Shown piece by piece: positions 34,832 through 44,634 of a stretch of DNA of 64,000 bases; the first letter of the stretch is position 1; each line of letters starts with the position of its first letter. The position numbers were made by a program, and so were the translations under genes. Source of the stretch: Neptuniibacter pectenicola (GTDB lineage: Bacteria > Pseudomonadota > Gammaproteobacteria > Pseudomonadales > Balneatricaceae). The DNA is taken from positions 1-64,000 of the forward strand of contig NZ_LUTS01000007.1 of assembly GCF_001597735.1 (NCBI RefSeq), written 5' to 3'. The notes beneath the pieces were generated by a model. That model searched no databases, was not told the origin of the DNA, and saw only the letters and a list, made by a program, of their open reading frames with translations.

Positions 34832-35004
34832 ATTGCCTGTGACCCGTCCTGAAATAAATAAACCTTCGTTCGATTGATCGCCTCACGTAATCCTGTGTCC
34901 ATTTATTAACTATGCTTAGGTAACGTAAAACTGGGTAGGCATATAGATTGATACTCTATTTATTCACCCCTTCTGGAATTTAACCTAAACCTATGAGGTG
35001 CCAG

Positions 35005-35310
35005 ATGAACATAGAGCGTTTGCAGGAACTAAAAGCACAGCAGATGATTAAGGCGGTCAACTTTATTGAAGCGGGTCATTCACCATTAGTGATTGAGATT
35101 GAGTATGTTGATCAGGGACAGTGTTTAAGAGCGTTATTGACAGATGATGAAGGGGTCGTGATCTCGTACAATCACTTAAAGGAAGGATATGATGTGTGCT
35201 TAAAGGCGGGTATTCGTAAGGCTAACCTTGTACAGATTGAAACCGACGATGAGGTCTGCCAGTCGGCCTATGCTCGCTACCATCGTGAATCGATTCCTTT
35301 AGTATTCTAA
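35005..35310 (+). CDS. Small protein, possibly DUF6482-like
   Basis: A 101-residue soluble protein with an N-terminal helix (IERLQELKAQQMIKAVNFIEAG) followed by beta-rich segments (SPLVIEIEYVDQGQCLRALLTD, VVISYNHLKEGYDVCLKAG). The layout resembles DUF6482 proteins of pseudomonads and relatives, function unknown, but I am not certain. The ATG at 35005 has GAGGTG eight bases before it and is preferred to the ATG at 34993. It stands alone before the moxR gene. Confidence 0.6.
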   Translation: MNIERLQELKAQQMIKAVNFIEAGHSPLVIEIEYVDQGQCLRALLTDDEGVVISYNHLKEGYDVCLKAGIRKANLVQIETDDEVCQSAYARYHRESIPLVF

Positions 35311-35457
35311 GCGGGGGCTTCTGTTTTTGTGAACGAGATGAACAGGTTAGGCTGAAAGGTGACGGTAAGGGTCGTCTCGTAAGCTGTTTGTGAATTCGTG
35401 TTATGGTTGTTTGTCGTACGTTATCAATTTTATCTGCTTAATTGGGGTTGGGGATTA

Positions 35458-36378
35458 ATGAGAGATAAGCTCAAACGACTTATAGAGAGTGTTGGAGGAA
35501 TTCTTTACGATAAAGAGGAGCAGATTAAACAGGCGGTCACCTGTTTGATTACCGGAGGACATCTGCTGATTGAAGACCTCCCTGGTATGGGGAAAACGAC
35601 GTTAGCTCATGCCTTAGCCCATGCCATGGGGTTAGCCTATCAACGGATTCAGTTTACCAGTGATATGTTGCCTGCGGACATTACCGGTGTCTCTATTTTT
35701 GACAGTGAAAGCAACCGGTTTGTTTATCACAAGGGGCCTGTTTTTACCCAACTATTGCTCGCGGACGAGATTAATCGCACGACACCGAAAACGCAAAGCG
35801 CGTTGCTGGAGGCGATGGAGGAGCGTCAAGTGAGCGTTGAAGGTGAAACCTATTGTTTGCCTGATCCCTTTTTTGTTATCGCGACCCAGAACCCTATCTC
35901 CCAGTACGGTACGTTTCCTCTACCTGAATCACAGTTAGACCGTTTTCTCATGCGAATTCAATTGGGTTACCCCAGTGAAAAGGCCGAGCGGGAGCTGTTA
36001 CTTGGCGGGGATGTAAGGGACAAAATAGCCAGCCTTGAACCCTGTTTATCCTCATCGGACTTACTTGAATTACGTCACCTATGTGCAGGGATTAACGTGT
36101 CTGACAGTGTGCTTGATTATGTGCAACGGTTAATTCGTTTTACGCGAGATGAGGCCAACTTTGAATTTGGTATTTCACCACGGGGTAGTTTGGCATTGAT
36201 CAACACAGCGAAAACATGGGCATTTTTACATGGGCGCGATTATGTTGTGCCTGAAGATGTTCAAGCGGTATTGCTGCCTGTGTTTGCCCATCGTTTACGT
36301 GGGGTTGACGGCGACGGGGGGTATGGAGGCGAGGGGCATATTAATAAACTGCTGACCCACGTCGATGTATTAGGTTAA
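35458..36378 (+). CDS. MoxR-family AAA+ ATPase
   Basis: A 306-residue chaperone-like ATPase with Walker A EDLPGMGKTTLAHAL, Walker B LLLADEINRTTPKTQSALLEAMEE and the sensor segment IATQNPISQYGTFPLPESQLDRF, all diagnostic of MoxR. The ATG at 35458 with GGGGAT before it is the likely start; an upstream extension of 20 hydrophobic residues is improbable. It is the first gene of the conserved moxR-DUF58-transglutaminase set, with two bases between it and the DUF58 gene. The set is thought to act in envelope or metal-centre maturation; the precise task is unknown. Confidence 0.93.
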   Translation: MRDKLKRLIESVGGILYDKEEQIKQAVTCLITGGHLLIEDLPGMGKTTLAHALAHAMGLAYQRIQFTSDMLPADITGVSIFDSESNRFVYHKGPVFTQLLLADEINRTTPKTQSALLEAMEERQVSVEGETYCLPDPFFVIATQNPISQYGTFPLPESQLDRFLMRIQLGYPSEKAERELLLGGDVRDKIASLEPCLSSSDLLELRHLCAGINVSDSVLDYVQRLIRFTRDEANFEFGISPRGSLALINTAKTWAFLHGRDYVVPEDVQAVLLPVFAHRLRGVDGDGGYGGEGHINKLLTHVDVLG

Positions 36379-36380
36379 GT

Positions 36381-37358
36381 ATGTTGCGTGCGTTATTTCA
36401 GCCTATCACTGATGTAGTTACTCGTTGGGTCGCTAGTCGGCGACCCAAAGGGCGATCCGTTGAACTGAAACAGAAAAATATATTTATCTTCCCCACCGTC
36501 GCAGGCTGGGCGTATTTAACGGTTTGTCTTGTGTTGTATTTGGTGGCGATTAACTACCAGAACAACTTGATTCATGGCGTATCCTTTCTGCTGATTGCAC
36601 TCGGGGTACTCACGATCCACTACACCTTTTTTAATTTATCAGGCTTGACGGTCTCAGCGGTAAAGGCGGGACATTGCTATGTTGGCGAGATGGCTGAGTT
36701 TAGCCTTAACGTGGAGGCGAACAATTTAAGGCATTACGAGAATGTACACTTATGCTTTCGCGGTGAGGAGGGCGGTCAGTACTTCTATTTAGGGGCAACG
36801 CGAGAACGACGAGTCACGCTGTATGTAAAGGCAAGAAAACGCGGTTACTTAACGCCCGGCTTGTTAAAAATTGAAACCGTGTTTCCGTTTGGCTTATTGC
36901 GAGCATGGAGCTGGGTAGCATTGGACCTCTCAGCGACGGTTTATCCAAAGCCCCATAAAGGTCGATTACCGGCCACATTTAATGAGGATGTAGATGGCCG
37001 CTTAGGCAACGAAAATAAAGGTGATGATTTTTCTGGACTGGATGCTTACCGGCCGGGTACCTCTTTACGTCATATTGCTTGGAAACAATATGCGCAAGGG
37101 CGAGGTTTATTGAGTAAAAATTATGTTGGACAGGAAAGTCAAAAGATCTGGTTGTCATGGGAGGCGTGGAGTGAACTCTCGACAGAAGCGCGCTTATCGG
37201 TCATGACCTATTGGGCACGTGAGTGTGAACATCAGCAACAAGAGTACGGTTTGAGTCTACCCCATACCTCAATTAAGCCTGCGACAGGGCCGGATCATTT
37301 ACACCGTGTGTTGACCGAGCTCGCCTTATTTAGGGCGAAGGATAGTGACCGTGAATGA
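36381..37358 (+). CDS. DUF58 membrane protein
   Basis: A 325-residue protein with two close membrane helices (about 37-80), then a soluble beta-rich region and the DUF58 signature (GDDFSGLDAYRPGTSLRHIAWKQYA, here about 215-240), which is part of a degenerate von Willebrand A-like fold. DUF58 proteins pair with MoxR ATPases as client or partner. It follows moxR by two bases and overlaps the next gene by eight, so translation of the three is coupled. Confidence 0.9.
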   Translation: MLRALFQPITDVVTRWVASRRPKGRSVELKQKNIFIFPTVAGWAYLTVCLVLYLVAINYQNNLIHGVSFLLIALGVLTIHYTFFNLSGLTVSAVKAGHCYVGEMAEFSLNVEANNLRHYENVHLCFRGEEGGQYFYLGATRERRVTLYVKARKRGYLTPGLLKIETVFPFGLLRAWSWVALDLSATVYPKPHKGRLPATFNEDVDGRLGNENKGDDFSGLDAYRPGTSLRHIAWKQYAQGRGLLSKNYVGQESQKIWLSWEAWSELSTEARLSVMTYWARECEHQQQEYGLSLPHTSIKPATGPDHLHRVLTELALFRAKDSDRE

Positions 37359-39348
37359 TCTACAGTTAACGCGTACCGCACTGCTTTGGCAGTTACTCAG
37401 TGTTGTTGTCGCGCTGTTACCCCATGCTTTTCATTTACCTAACTGGATCACCTTTGTCGTACTGCTCTGCATTGCGTGGCGGCTTATGGTGTATTTAGGT
37501 CGTTGGTCACTGCCCTCAAAATGGGTGAAAACCGGTTTGGTTTTAGCCGCAGGGGTGGGTGTGCTTGCGAGTTATAAGCAGGGTGGGGGCATCAGTATAA
37601 CGGTTGCATTATTGGTGGTGGGGTTTGGTTTAAAGGTGATTGAACTTTACCACCGGCGAGATGCATTGATTGTGCTCTACGTTGCCTACTTAGTCGTTGC
37701 AACCAGCTTTCTGTTCAGCCAAAGCGTTGGCGCAGCGGTGTATGCCCTGTTTGCGCTTATTATTGTTACGACGGCATTAATGAGTACAAATATTTCGCGG
37801 GAAACCCGTTTTACGTACCCGTTAAAACGCTCTGTCTTGATGCTGATTCCTGCGTTTCCTCTGATGGTGGTCTTGTTTATCGCGATGCCTAGATTCGGCC
37901 CTTTGTGGGAGGTGGGTTTAGACAAGTCGGCCGCCAAAACAGGGCTTTCTGATACCATGACACCGGGAGATATTACTCGGCTCACGCGCTCCGCTGAGGT
38001 GGCGTTTCGGGTGAGTTTTTCAGGTTCTGTACCGGATCAAACTCAACTGTATTGGCGCGCCATTGTTTTAAATGATTTTGATGGTCGGGGGTGGTTGAAT
38101 GATGGAAAGCCCCTGCCTAAGTTCACGCCAACTAAGCGCGCTGAACCTGAGCGCTTGTTTCGCTATGAGCTTATTTTGGAAGCCAGCCAACAGCATTATG
38201 TGCCGGTTTTGGATTACCCTGTTTCATGGCCCCGTGAACTGAATCTGCACAGGGATATGACACTCTCCTCCGGTACTAAGGTGGTTAACCGAGAGCAGTA
38301 CCCGTTTACCTCTGGCGTAGTTAATAACCTCGATGTAGAGCGAGAGCTTGATGACTTTGAGAGGACTTTATACCTGCCTGCGGGTAATGAAAAGGCAAAG
38401 CAGTTAGCACGTCGCTGGTGGGCTGAGACTGAAACCCCTGATGGGTTCATTGCTAAAATTCAACAGTACTACCATCAAGGTTTTCACTACTCGCTGACGC
38501 CACCGCCTTTGGGTGATGAGAGTGTCTCTGATTTTTTACTGAATACGAAAACAGGGTTTTGTGGTCACTTCGCTAGTGCTACCGCGGTTTTGTTAAGGGC
38601 CGTGGGCATACCCGCGCGAATTGTCACCGGTTATCAAGGTGGGGAGTGGAACCCTTATGAAAACTATTTCCTTGTACGTCAATATGATGCCCACGCATGG
38701 GTTGAGGCATGGTTCCCCGAGAAGGGGTGGGTACGTCTGGACCCTACCGCATGGGTCGCCCCTAGCCGAGTTGAAGCCCCAGCCGATGAAACCTTGTCCA
38801 CTGATCGGGCGTTTTTACAAGATAGCGCGCTCAGTGCTTGGAATATTTCAAATAATAAGTGGATCATGCAGGTTCGGCACCGGATTGAGGCACTGAATTA
38901 TGGTTGGCATCGTTGGGTGTTAAACTACCACCATCAACAGCAAGGATTGTTAGAGCGTTTGTTAGGTGGGGTTTCCCCCTTTAAGCTTGCGCTTTTCCTC
39001 TTGTTGCCGTTTTCTGTTGTTATCGCCATTACCGTCGCGCTGTCATTAAACGCGCGTAAAGTGGCTCCTTTAAATCCGGTCGACAAGCTGATCGTGCGTT
39101 TATCAACGCATTTTGCTAAAGAGGGGCTTGAGCGGCAGACCGGAGAAACAGTGAGTGACTATTGCGATCGGCTTGCCAGGCATAGGCCAGACGATGCATC
39201 ACACTTTATGCAGATATCGGCAGGTTATGAACGGATTAGGCATGGGCAGGGTAATGACCCTGAATTGGTTGTGCAATTGAGGCAAGCCGTCGTGCGCTGT
39301 ACTAACGCGCGAGGTGGGTTATTTGCACGTCTGTGCTGGTGGGGTTAA
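37351..39348 (+). CDS. TgpA-like transglutaminase-fold membrane protein (DUF3488)
   Basis: A 665-residue protein with about five N-terminal membrane helices (about 10-185, DUF3488), a large periplasmic part containing a transglutaminase core with the Cys in TKTGFCGHFASATAVLLRA, the His in YDAHAWVEAWF and the Asp in WVRLDPTAW, and a last helix at about 545-565 before a DUF4129-like tail. The catalytic triad is intact. Its homologue in Pseudomonas aeruginosa is essential, but its substrate is not known. The GTG at 37351, overlapping DUF58, has AAGGA at good spacing; GTG 37345 is the alternative. Confidence 0.92.
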   Translation: MNDLQLTRTALLWQLLSVVVALLPHAFHLPNWITFVVLLCIAWRLMVYLGRWSLPSKWVKTGLVLAAGVGVLASYKQGGGISITVALLVVGFGLKVIELYHRRDALIVLYVAYLVVATSFLFSQSVGAAVYALFALIIVTTALMSTNISRETRFTYPLKRSVLMLIPAFPLMVVLFIAMPRFGPLWEVGLDKSAAKTGLSDTMTPGDITRLTRSAEVAFRVSFSGSVPDQTQLYWRAIVLNDFDGRGWLNDGKPLPKFTPTKRAEPERLFRYELILEASQQHYVPVLDYPVSWPRELNLHRDMTLSSGTKVVNREQYPFTSGVVNNLDVERELDDFERTLYLPAGNEKAKQLARRWWAETETPDGFIAKIQQYYHQGFHYSLTPPPLGDESVSDFLLNTKTGFCGHFASATAVLLRAVGIPARIVTGYQGGEWNPYENYFLVRQYDAHAWVEAWFPEKGWVRLDPTAWVAPSRVEAPADETLSTDRAFLQDSALSAWNISNNKWIMQVRHRIEALNYGWHRWVLNYHHQQQGLLERLLGGVSPFKLALFLLLPFSVVIAITVALSLNARKVAPLNPVDKLIVRLSTHFAKEGLERQTGETVSDYCDRLARHRPDDASHFMQISAGYERIRHGQGNDPELVVQLRQAVVRCTNARGGLFARLCWWG

Positions 39349-39407
39349 ATCAATCGGCGGATAGCTTTTAGGTTTTTCGTTAGTCATTTTTTGCAGTGAT
39401 CTCTTTT

Positions 39408-40109
39408 ATGAACGATCGTATAGACCATGATGGTTACACCGTAATACGCAGTCGAAAACGTAAAACGGCTGCAATTCGCATCAGCGAAAAAGGGGTTGAA
39501 GTTAGGGTTCCCCATTGGGTTTCTGATCGTTGGGTGAGTGATTGGGTTCAGAGCAAAGCGAGCTGGATTCGTCAAAAGAATGAGCAGTTGAGCCAGAATT
39601 TTGCGAACCATTGTTTGAAAGTCGCTGAGGGTGCGATGTTTCCCTATCAAGGTGAGTACTATGCTATTCACTGGCGTGTAGGGCCTAAAAGCGATGTTTC
39701 TCTTCAGGGAGATCGGTTAAATATTACCATTACTAACCGTTCAAAAAAGGCACCGGAAGAACGGGTTAAAGCCTGTTTGCAAGGGTGGTATAAAGCGGAA
39801 GCGGAACGGCACATTGCTGCACGGGTTTTATATTGGCAAGAGGTGATGGGACTGACCTCTAATTCCTTGATTATAAAGAACTACAAAAGGCGTTGGGGCA
39901 GTTGCTCAAGCCAAGGTGATATCGCGTTCAACTGGCGTCTTATTTTTGCTGAACCTGCATTAATTGATTATGTGGTTGTTCATGAGTTGGCTCACCTGGT
40001 TCACTTAAATCACAGCCCTAAATTTTGGCATTTGGTTGAGCAGTATTGTCAAAATTGGAAAGCGTGTAGGGCCAAGTTAAATAGGTGTACGACTTGGGTA
40101 CTTTGGTAG
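39408..40109 (+). CDS. YgjP-like M48 metallopeptidase
   Basis: A 233-residue protein with the zinc motif VVHELAHLVHLNHSPKFW (HExxH plus the downstream His) and the preceding YKRRWGSCSSQGDIAFNWRL segment that together define the YgjP/DUF45 group. The N-terminal part holds the RKRKTAAIRISEKGVEVRVP element of this family. No signal peptide or membrane helix is seen, so it should be cytoplasmic. The substrate is unknown. ATG 39408 is preferred to an upstream GTG at 39396. Confidence 0.9.
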   Translation: MNDRIDHDGYTVIRSRKRKTAAIRISEKGVEVRVPHWVSDRWVSDWVQSKASWIRQKNEQLSQNFANHCLKVAEGAMFPYQGEYYAIHWRVGPKSDVSLQGDRLNITITNRSKKAPEERVKACLQGWYKAEAERHIAARVLYWQEVMGLTSNSLIIKNYKRRWGSCSSQGDIAFNWRLIFAEPALIDYVVVHELAHLVHLNHSPKFWHLVEQYCQNWKACRAKLNRCTTWVLW

Positions 40110-40263
40110 AAGATTGTTTGAATTTGATAGATGTTATGGTGAAACTTTAGTTTAATCTTGAAGTTGCCGTATAGATCGGCTTATATTGAGCAACAAATAA
40201 TAATAAGAAAACATAATAAGAATAAGTAATTATCTCAGCTTATAACAATTAAAGAGTGCGGAA

Positions 40264-42054
40264 ATGAGCCTTTATAAGAGTGTAGAGAAAACCTGCTTTA
40301 ATTCGTTGACGAAGAAAATAACAGGTAATGTGGTATTTCTACTTTTACCGCATGTTGTTTTGTTACTCATCGGTTACAACCACTTCAATAAATTAGATTC
40401 CAGCTTGGCTTCAGGCCATGTTTCAACCGCCGTTATTCAGCAACAGTTAGATTCATTTTGGCTGTATGGCTTAGCGACGGTTATCTTTGCGTTAATTTCA
40501 GGCATCTTAACGATCTTTTTTATGCGGCACCTTTTTTTGCGTCCGATCAGAAAGATGACCGATGTGCTGCAAGCGATCAAAGATAAAGATGGGGATATAT
40601 CGGCAACGTTGCCGGAATATACCTATGATGAAATTTCAGAAATGGCCGAGAGCTACAATACCTTTTCGATCAGCTTGAAATCGATGATTGCTGAAAGTCG
40701 ACGTCGTAGTGTTAGTGTTGCTTTAAGTTCAACTCGCTTGCAGAAAGTGCTGATTGAGGCTCAAGGTTCGGCAACACGACAGGAAGAACAGGCTCAAAAA
40801 GTCTTTCAATCCAGTCAGGAAGCCACTCAGGCGATTGATAATATCGCGGGAAGTACGCTCCAGATCTCTGAACGTAACGCGCAAAACTTAGATGAAATTA
40901 AGTCGTCTAGTGTTGAGCTTGGACGTGTTCAACAGCAGGTTGAAGCGATCCGCTGCCAAGTGACCGATTTCCAAGATACAGTGCATCAGCTGGAGCTGAA
41001 CTCCAGAAACATTACTGAGATTTTGGGGATGGTAAAAGACTTCTCCGATCAAACGAATTTGCTGGCGCTCAATGCTTCAATTGAGGCCGCGCGTGCCGGC
41101 GAAGCGGGGCGTGGTTTCTCTGTCGTGGCTGATGAGGTTCGAAACTTGTCTCAGAAAGTGAGTGTTGCCACCAGTGAAATTGATCTGAATATTAATCAGA
41201 TGTCCTCGTTGGTCAACAAGACGGGCTCAAGTTCGGTGACTATCCTCGAATATGTAGGGTCGACTGAAGAGTTTATTCGCAGTACTAATAATCAATTCCA
41301 CGGATTAGTCTCGGATTTTGAAGACCTCAATGGTCAGTTAAGTAGTATCAGCGCAGCTATTGATGAGTTGGCGTATACCAATAAAGAATCACATAACCAT
41401 GTATCGGAGATAACCTCGTTGTCGACCGCTATGCACGGTGAAATAGAAGAGTCACGTCGTTATTCGGAAGAGTTAGAACACTCAACTGAAGAAACGCAAG
41501 AGCTACTGTCGCGCTTTATTATTGGTTACGGTGGTTTTGAGGGCATGATTCAAACGGGGCGTCAGTGGAGCCAAGAGGTGCAGAGTTCTCTAGAAGAGCT
41601 GGCTTCACGGGGATGTAACCTATTTGATACTAACTACAAACGGACTAATGATGGCCAAGTGCCTGAAAAGTATGACACGAGTTATGCTGATCAGTATGAA
41701 GCGATCATGCGTCCATTGTTTGATAGCTTTATTGCCCAACGCCCTGAGTTTATTTACGTGATTGCGGTAGATAAAAATGGTTATGCGGCTGCGCATCATT
41801 CGAAAGTTTCGGAGCGTATGACGGGTAATTTTGAGGTGGATAATGTTAAGAGTCGTCACCGCCGAATCTTTGCTGGGAACCGAGCTGAGATCCGACGTGC
41901 ATCGTCCACCGCACCTTTCCTATTGCAAACCTATATTCGTGATACAGGTGAGATCCTGAATGACCTCTCTATTCCTCTCTATGTGAATGGGCAGCATTGG
42001 GGAGCGTTGATTATGGGCTTTGTGCCAGATCATCTACTGGATGATAAAAACTAA
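40264..42054 (+). CDS. Methyl-accepting chemotaxis protein with C-terminal Cache-like sensor
   Basis: A 596-residue chemoreceptor. Two membrane helices (about 20-40 and 68-92) enclose only about 30 residues of periplasmic loop, so no external sensor exists. HAMP (about 90-145) and the signalling domain (about 150-425) follow, with the conserved hairpin tip [21 protein letters not shown]. The C-terminus (about 445-590) carries a sensor with [29 protein letters not shown] and [17 protein letters not shown], a single-Cache/PAS-like fold now on the cytoplasmic side. It probably detects an intracellular metabolite or redox state. It is a single gene ended by a strong terminator. Confidence 0.92.
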   Translation: MSLYKSVEKTCFNSLTKKITGNVVFLLLPHVVLLLIGYNHFNKLDSSLASGHVSTAVIQQQLDSFWLYGLATVIFALISGILTIFFMRHLFLRPIRKMTDVLQAIKDKDGDISATLPEYTYDEISEMAESYNTFSISLKSMIAESRRRSVSVALSSTRLQKVLIEAQGSATRQEEQAQKVFQSSQEATQAIDNIAGSTLQISERNAQNLDEIKSSSVELGRVQQQVEAIRCQVTDFQDTVHQLELNSRNITEILGMVKDFSDQTNLLALNASIEAARAGEAGRGFSVVADEVRNLSQKVSVATSEIDLNINQMSSLVNKTGSSSVTILEYVGSTEEFIRSTNNQFHGLVSDFEDLNGQLSSISAAIDELAYTNKESHNHVSEITSLSTAMHGEIEESRRYSEELEHSTEETQELLSRFIIGYGGFEGMIQTGRQWSQEVQSSLEELASRGCNLFDTNYKRTNDGQVPEKYDTSYADQYEAIMRPLFDSFIAQRPEFIYVIAVDKNGYAAAHHSKVSERMTGNFEVDNVKSRHRRIFAGNRAEIRRASSTAPFLLQTYIRDTGEILNDLSIPLYVNGQHWGALIMGFVPDHLLDDKN

Positions 42055-42075
42055 TCACTGTACGTATAGCGTGTT

Positions 42076-42109
42076 ATAAAAAAACGTGGCCTAGACCACG
42101 TTTTTTTTA
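42076..42109. terminator. Bidirectional terminator between chemoreceptor and dual-REC gene
   Basis: AAAAAAACGTGG-CCTAGA-CCACGTTTTTTT (42078-42107) forms a 12-bp stem between two convergent genes and can stop transcription in both directions. Confidence 0.93.
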
Positions 42110-42126
42110 TGGAAGATCTTTCTTGA

Positions 42127-42963
42127 TTAGAAGTCAGTTACTAGCTGCTCAATGAGCTGCTTTACCGTGTTATAAGATAAAGGTTTACTACACAGGGCCG
42201 ATACGCCCGCATTTTGAATAGCGGCAAGTCGGCTCTCATTTTGTTCGCTGGTCATCATAAGGATAGGGACGGTCGGTTGCTCACTGTAGGTTCGAATATG
42301 CTCTGTCAGCTCTTTACCGTCGATATTAGGCATATTGTAATCGGTGATGATGAGATCAAAGCGCTCCCCTTGATCCAATAGCTCAAGCGCTTGAGAGCCG
42401 TCTTCAGCCGTTTTGATGGAGTGGATGGAAAGTGATTCGAGCATCTGTTGAATATATTTACGGGAGAGGGAGCTGTCATCAACGATTAAAACGTTCAGCG
42501 CCTCGTAGTCATCATTATCATTCTCAGATTCAAAATCGGTGATGTAATCTAAGGTGCTTCTGAGTGCAAAGCCCATCTCTTCACGGCTAAAAGGCTTAGG
42601 TAGGATCGCAATGGCTCCGGCCTGACGAATGGGCTCAAGGTAACGGTAATGGGTCTCCGATGAAACCAGTAAAAAAGTGATATTTTGTAACGCCTCTAAG
42701 CCACGCATCTGAGTGACTAAGTCGGTGCCTGTCATATCAGGAAGATGCATGGAGGACAGGACGATGTCCGGGGGGGAGATCAGTATATGGTTAAGCGCAG
42801 GTCGAGCCTCTTCAAACTCTTCTATTTGCTCTATACCAAAGCTATTTAAATGCCCTTTAATTATTTGGCGTTGAACCTTTGAGGGTTCTATAACTGTGAC
42901 ATAAAGACTGCTTAATTCCATATCCCGAGGTCCATAATTGAGTGGGTGATGAGATTCCACCAT
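42127..42963 (-). CDS. Dual-receiver response regulator, first receiver degenerate
   Basis: A 278-residue protein made of two CheY-like domains with no output domain. Receiver 2 (about 153-275) is complete: VLIVDDSSLSRK, phosphoacceptor Asp in LIITDYNMPNIDG, MMTSEQ and SKPLS. In receiver 1 (about 18-140) the phosphoacceptor is replaced by Ser (IVLSSMHLPDMTG), and the acidic pocket is also reduced (VIEPSKVQR), so it cannot be phosphorylated in the usual way. It is convergent with the chemoreceptor gene, which hints at a role in chemotaxis or adaptation. ATG 42963 gives the longest form; ATG 42921 is an alternative. No partner kinase is near. Confidence 0.87.
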   Translation of the reverse strand: MVESHHPLNYGPRDMELSSLYVTVIEPSKVQRQIIKGHLNSFGIEQIEEFEEARPALNHILISPPDIVLSSMHLPDMTGTDLVTQMRGLEALQNITFLLVSSETHYRYLEPIRQAGAIAILPKPFSREEMGFALRSTLDYITDFESENDNDDYEALNVLIVDDSSLSRKYIQQMLESLSIHSIKTAEDGSQALELLDQGERFDLIITDYNMPNIDGKELTEHIRTYSEQPTVPILMMTSEQNESRLAAIQNAGVSALCSKPLSYNTVKQLIEQLVTDF

Positions 42964-43145
42964 TACAATATGGCAGAGATATCGTATAGATCATGACAGA
43001 GAAAAGTAGACTGTAAAAGTGATAACCGATGCTTATTGGGCTGATCGACGACCAAATGTGTGTTTTTTCTATTTTTTAAGTGTTTTTGATGAGCGTTTGT
43101 TCAAAATTTAGGCAGTAGTTTATTTTGTTAAGTTAATATTCATTG

Positions 43146-43244
43146 CCGCCATGCTTTAATTGCGTACGAATCATTCTTATGTTTCGTAAATGCTTTGTAA
43201 TTATCTCTTTCCACCAGGGCCTATTTTTGCCCTGGTTTTTTTTG
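43146..43244 (+). ncRNA. Candidate small RNA upstream of the TetR gene
   Basis: The 489-base gap 42964-43452 contains no gene, yet has a strong terminator at 43214-43244 (ACCAGGGC-loop-GCCCTGGT followed by eight T) oriented for plus-strand transcription. Nothing upstream on the plus strand needs it, since the neighbouring gene reads away. A TAATAT at 43134-43139 could be a -10 element, but I see no good -35 hexamer. A transcript of about 100 nucleotides ending at 43244 is therefore possible. No known RNA family is recognised. Confidence 0.35.
43214..43244 (+). terminator. Rho-independent terminator without an obvious gene
   Basis: An eight-base GC-rich stem ACCAGGGC / GCCCTGGT with an eight-base loop and a T8 run; more than 200 bases from the TetR gene start. 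Confidence 0.85.
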
Positions 43245-43452
43245 CTTAAAATTCATAATAACCTACCTTAATCGATGGTCTTTAAGTCGCCTTATCTGCC
43301 CGTATCATGCAGGCTTGATCTATATCAGTAAATATATATCTATGAATGTAACCCTCATTGGCTAAGGCGTAGCATAAGGGTGGAGGGACTAGAATCACGT
43401 GGTTGCAGTTTAGAGGTCCTGTGTAGTTCATTGTTATAGAAGGTCAGAGCCT

Positions 43453-44103
43453 ATGTGTTCTAATAGTAGTGCTAATTTAACACGTCGTTCTATCGTGAGA
43501 GCGGCTATTGTTATCATCGCCCAACAGGGGTTAGATGCACTTACTGCAGGGCGATTAATTGAACAAGCTTCTGTTAGTAAAGGAGGGTTATATCATCACT
43601 TCAGAACGATGGCGGCTGTTGAAACCGAAGTCTTAGAGCTGTTGACTCAAACCGTGTTGCAGGAGGTTAAATCCTCAGAGCAGCCTACCTCTACAGAGGC
43701 GTTTTTTGATCTGGTGGAGGGGCAGTTGTTTAAATGCTTTAGTGTCGATAATTTGTCGATTAAAGCGTTGTTCGGTTTTCTCTCTGCTTCGGCACACAAT
43801 AAAGAGCGACAGCTTATTATTCGTCGTTTTATGGATGAAATTGCTTTAATTCGGCTAGAACAGTTAAAACGTGTTTCACCTCACTTGTCTCATATGGAGT
43901 TAAACGCGGTTGTTCAAGCGATCGCCTCTTTGCAGGTTGGGTTAGTGGCACGCTATTTTCTAGCAGAGGATCTAGTGAGTTTGCGTAATTACTGGGCCTG
44001 TTGCCGTAAAACGGTTGTTGTGATGCTTGAAAAGTGCGAAAGGAGATCGCGTGCGTCTCTCCAGCAGAATGAGGCGGTTGGTCAATTGACTAACGCTGAG
44101 TAA
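43453..44103 (+). CDS. TetR-family transcriptional regulator
   Basis: A 216-residue regulator with the TetR helix-turn-helix at about 10-57 (SIVRAAIVIIAQQGLDALTA, EQASVSKGGLYHHF) and an effector domain that is helical and not assignable to a ligand. AAGGTCAGAG precedes the ATG. It has no divergent efflux or catabolic gene beside it; the next gene, a small membrane protein, is convergent. Its target is unknown. Confidence 0.87.
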   Translation: MCSNSSANLTRRSIVRAAIVIIAQQGLDALTAGRLIEQASVSKGGLYHHFRTMAAVETEVLELLTQTVLQEVKSSEQPTSTEAFFDLVEGQLFKCFSVDNLSIKALFGFLSASAHNKERQLIIRRFMDEIALIRLEQLKRVSPHLSHMELNAVVQAIASLQVGLVARYFLAEDLVSLRNYWACCRKTVVVMLEKCERRSRASLQQNEAVGQLTNAE

Positions 44104-44172
44104 GTCGTCTTGTAATAGGATCAGAGGTTCCCTCGTCGGTTATCTCTGGTCCTGTCCAATGTACCTATTCCC

Positions 44173-44634
44173 CTAAGCAGTATTAACGTCAACCTCGGCG
44201 ATAGCTGTTTTCAGTTGTTGGATCAGTTGCTCCCCATTAGCCATCGCTTTAAGTTGTACTTTTTCCTCACCATTTTTTAAATACAGATTAATCACTTGTA
44301 CAAAATTTTCGTTGTGCGCTTCAACCTCATCAATGTCGCGAAAGGTTATACGTGTTGTTTTATTTAATTCAGGAAATGACACCAGAATGGATTTAGGTGC
44401 GAAGGTGAGACTACAGCCCTTGATCTCGTCTTTAATGCTATCTAGGTTGTGTTTGTACCAACTGGTTAGGATGAGGCCCACCACTAAAGGGGCGAGTAGA
44501 TAGACTTTAGACAGGTCCATCATCATAAGCATCAAAGCGGCCCCGATAAACCCCATCTGTAAGTTACTGAACAAGGTTAACTTTTTTTCAAAAAATGCTT
44601 TATCCCATGTGTAATCAGACTGTGTGTTCTCCAC
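44173..44634 (-). CDS. Unknown small membrane protein with two helices
   Basis: A 153-residue protein with two consecutive membrane helices at about 28-42 and 45-60, a short N-terminal cytoplasmic tail and a C-terminal domain (about 65-150) of alternating beta strands (SLTFAPKSILVSFPELNKTT, FVQVINLYLKNGEEKVQL) ending in a helix, reminiscent of bacterial PH-like membrane proteins. No family could be assigned with confidence. It is convergent with tetR and divergent from the alpha-2-macroglobulin gene. Confidence 0.65.
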   Translation of the reverse strand: MENTQSDYTWDKAFFEKKLTLFSNLQMGFIGAALMLMMMDLSKVYLLAPLVVGLILTSWYKHNLDSIKDEIKGCSLTFAPKSILVSFPELNKTTRITFRDIDEVEAHNENFVQVINLYLKNGEEKVQLKAMANGEQLIQQLKTAIAEVDVNTA

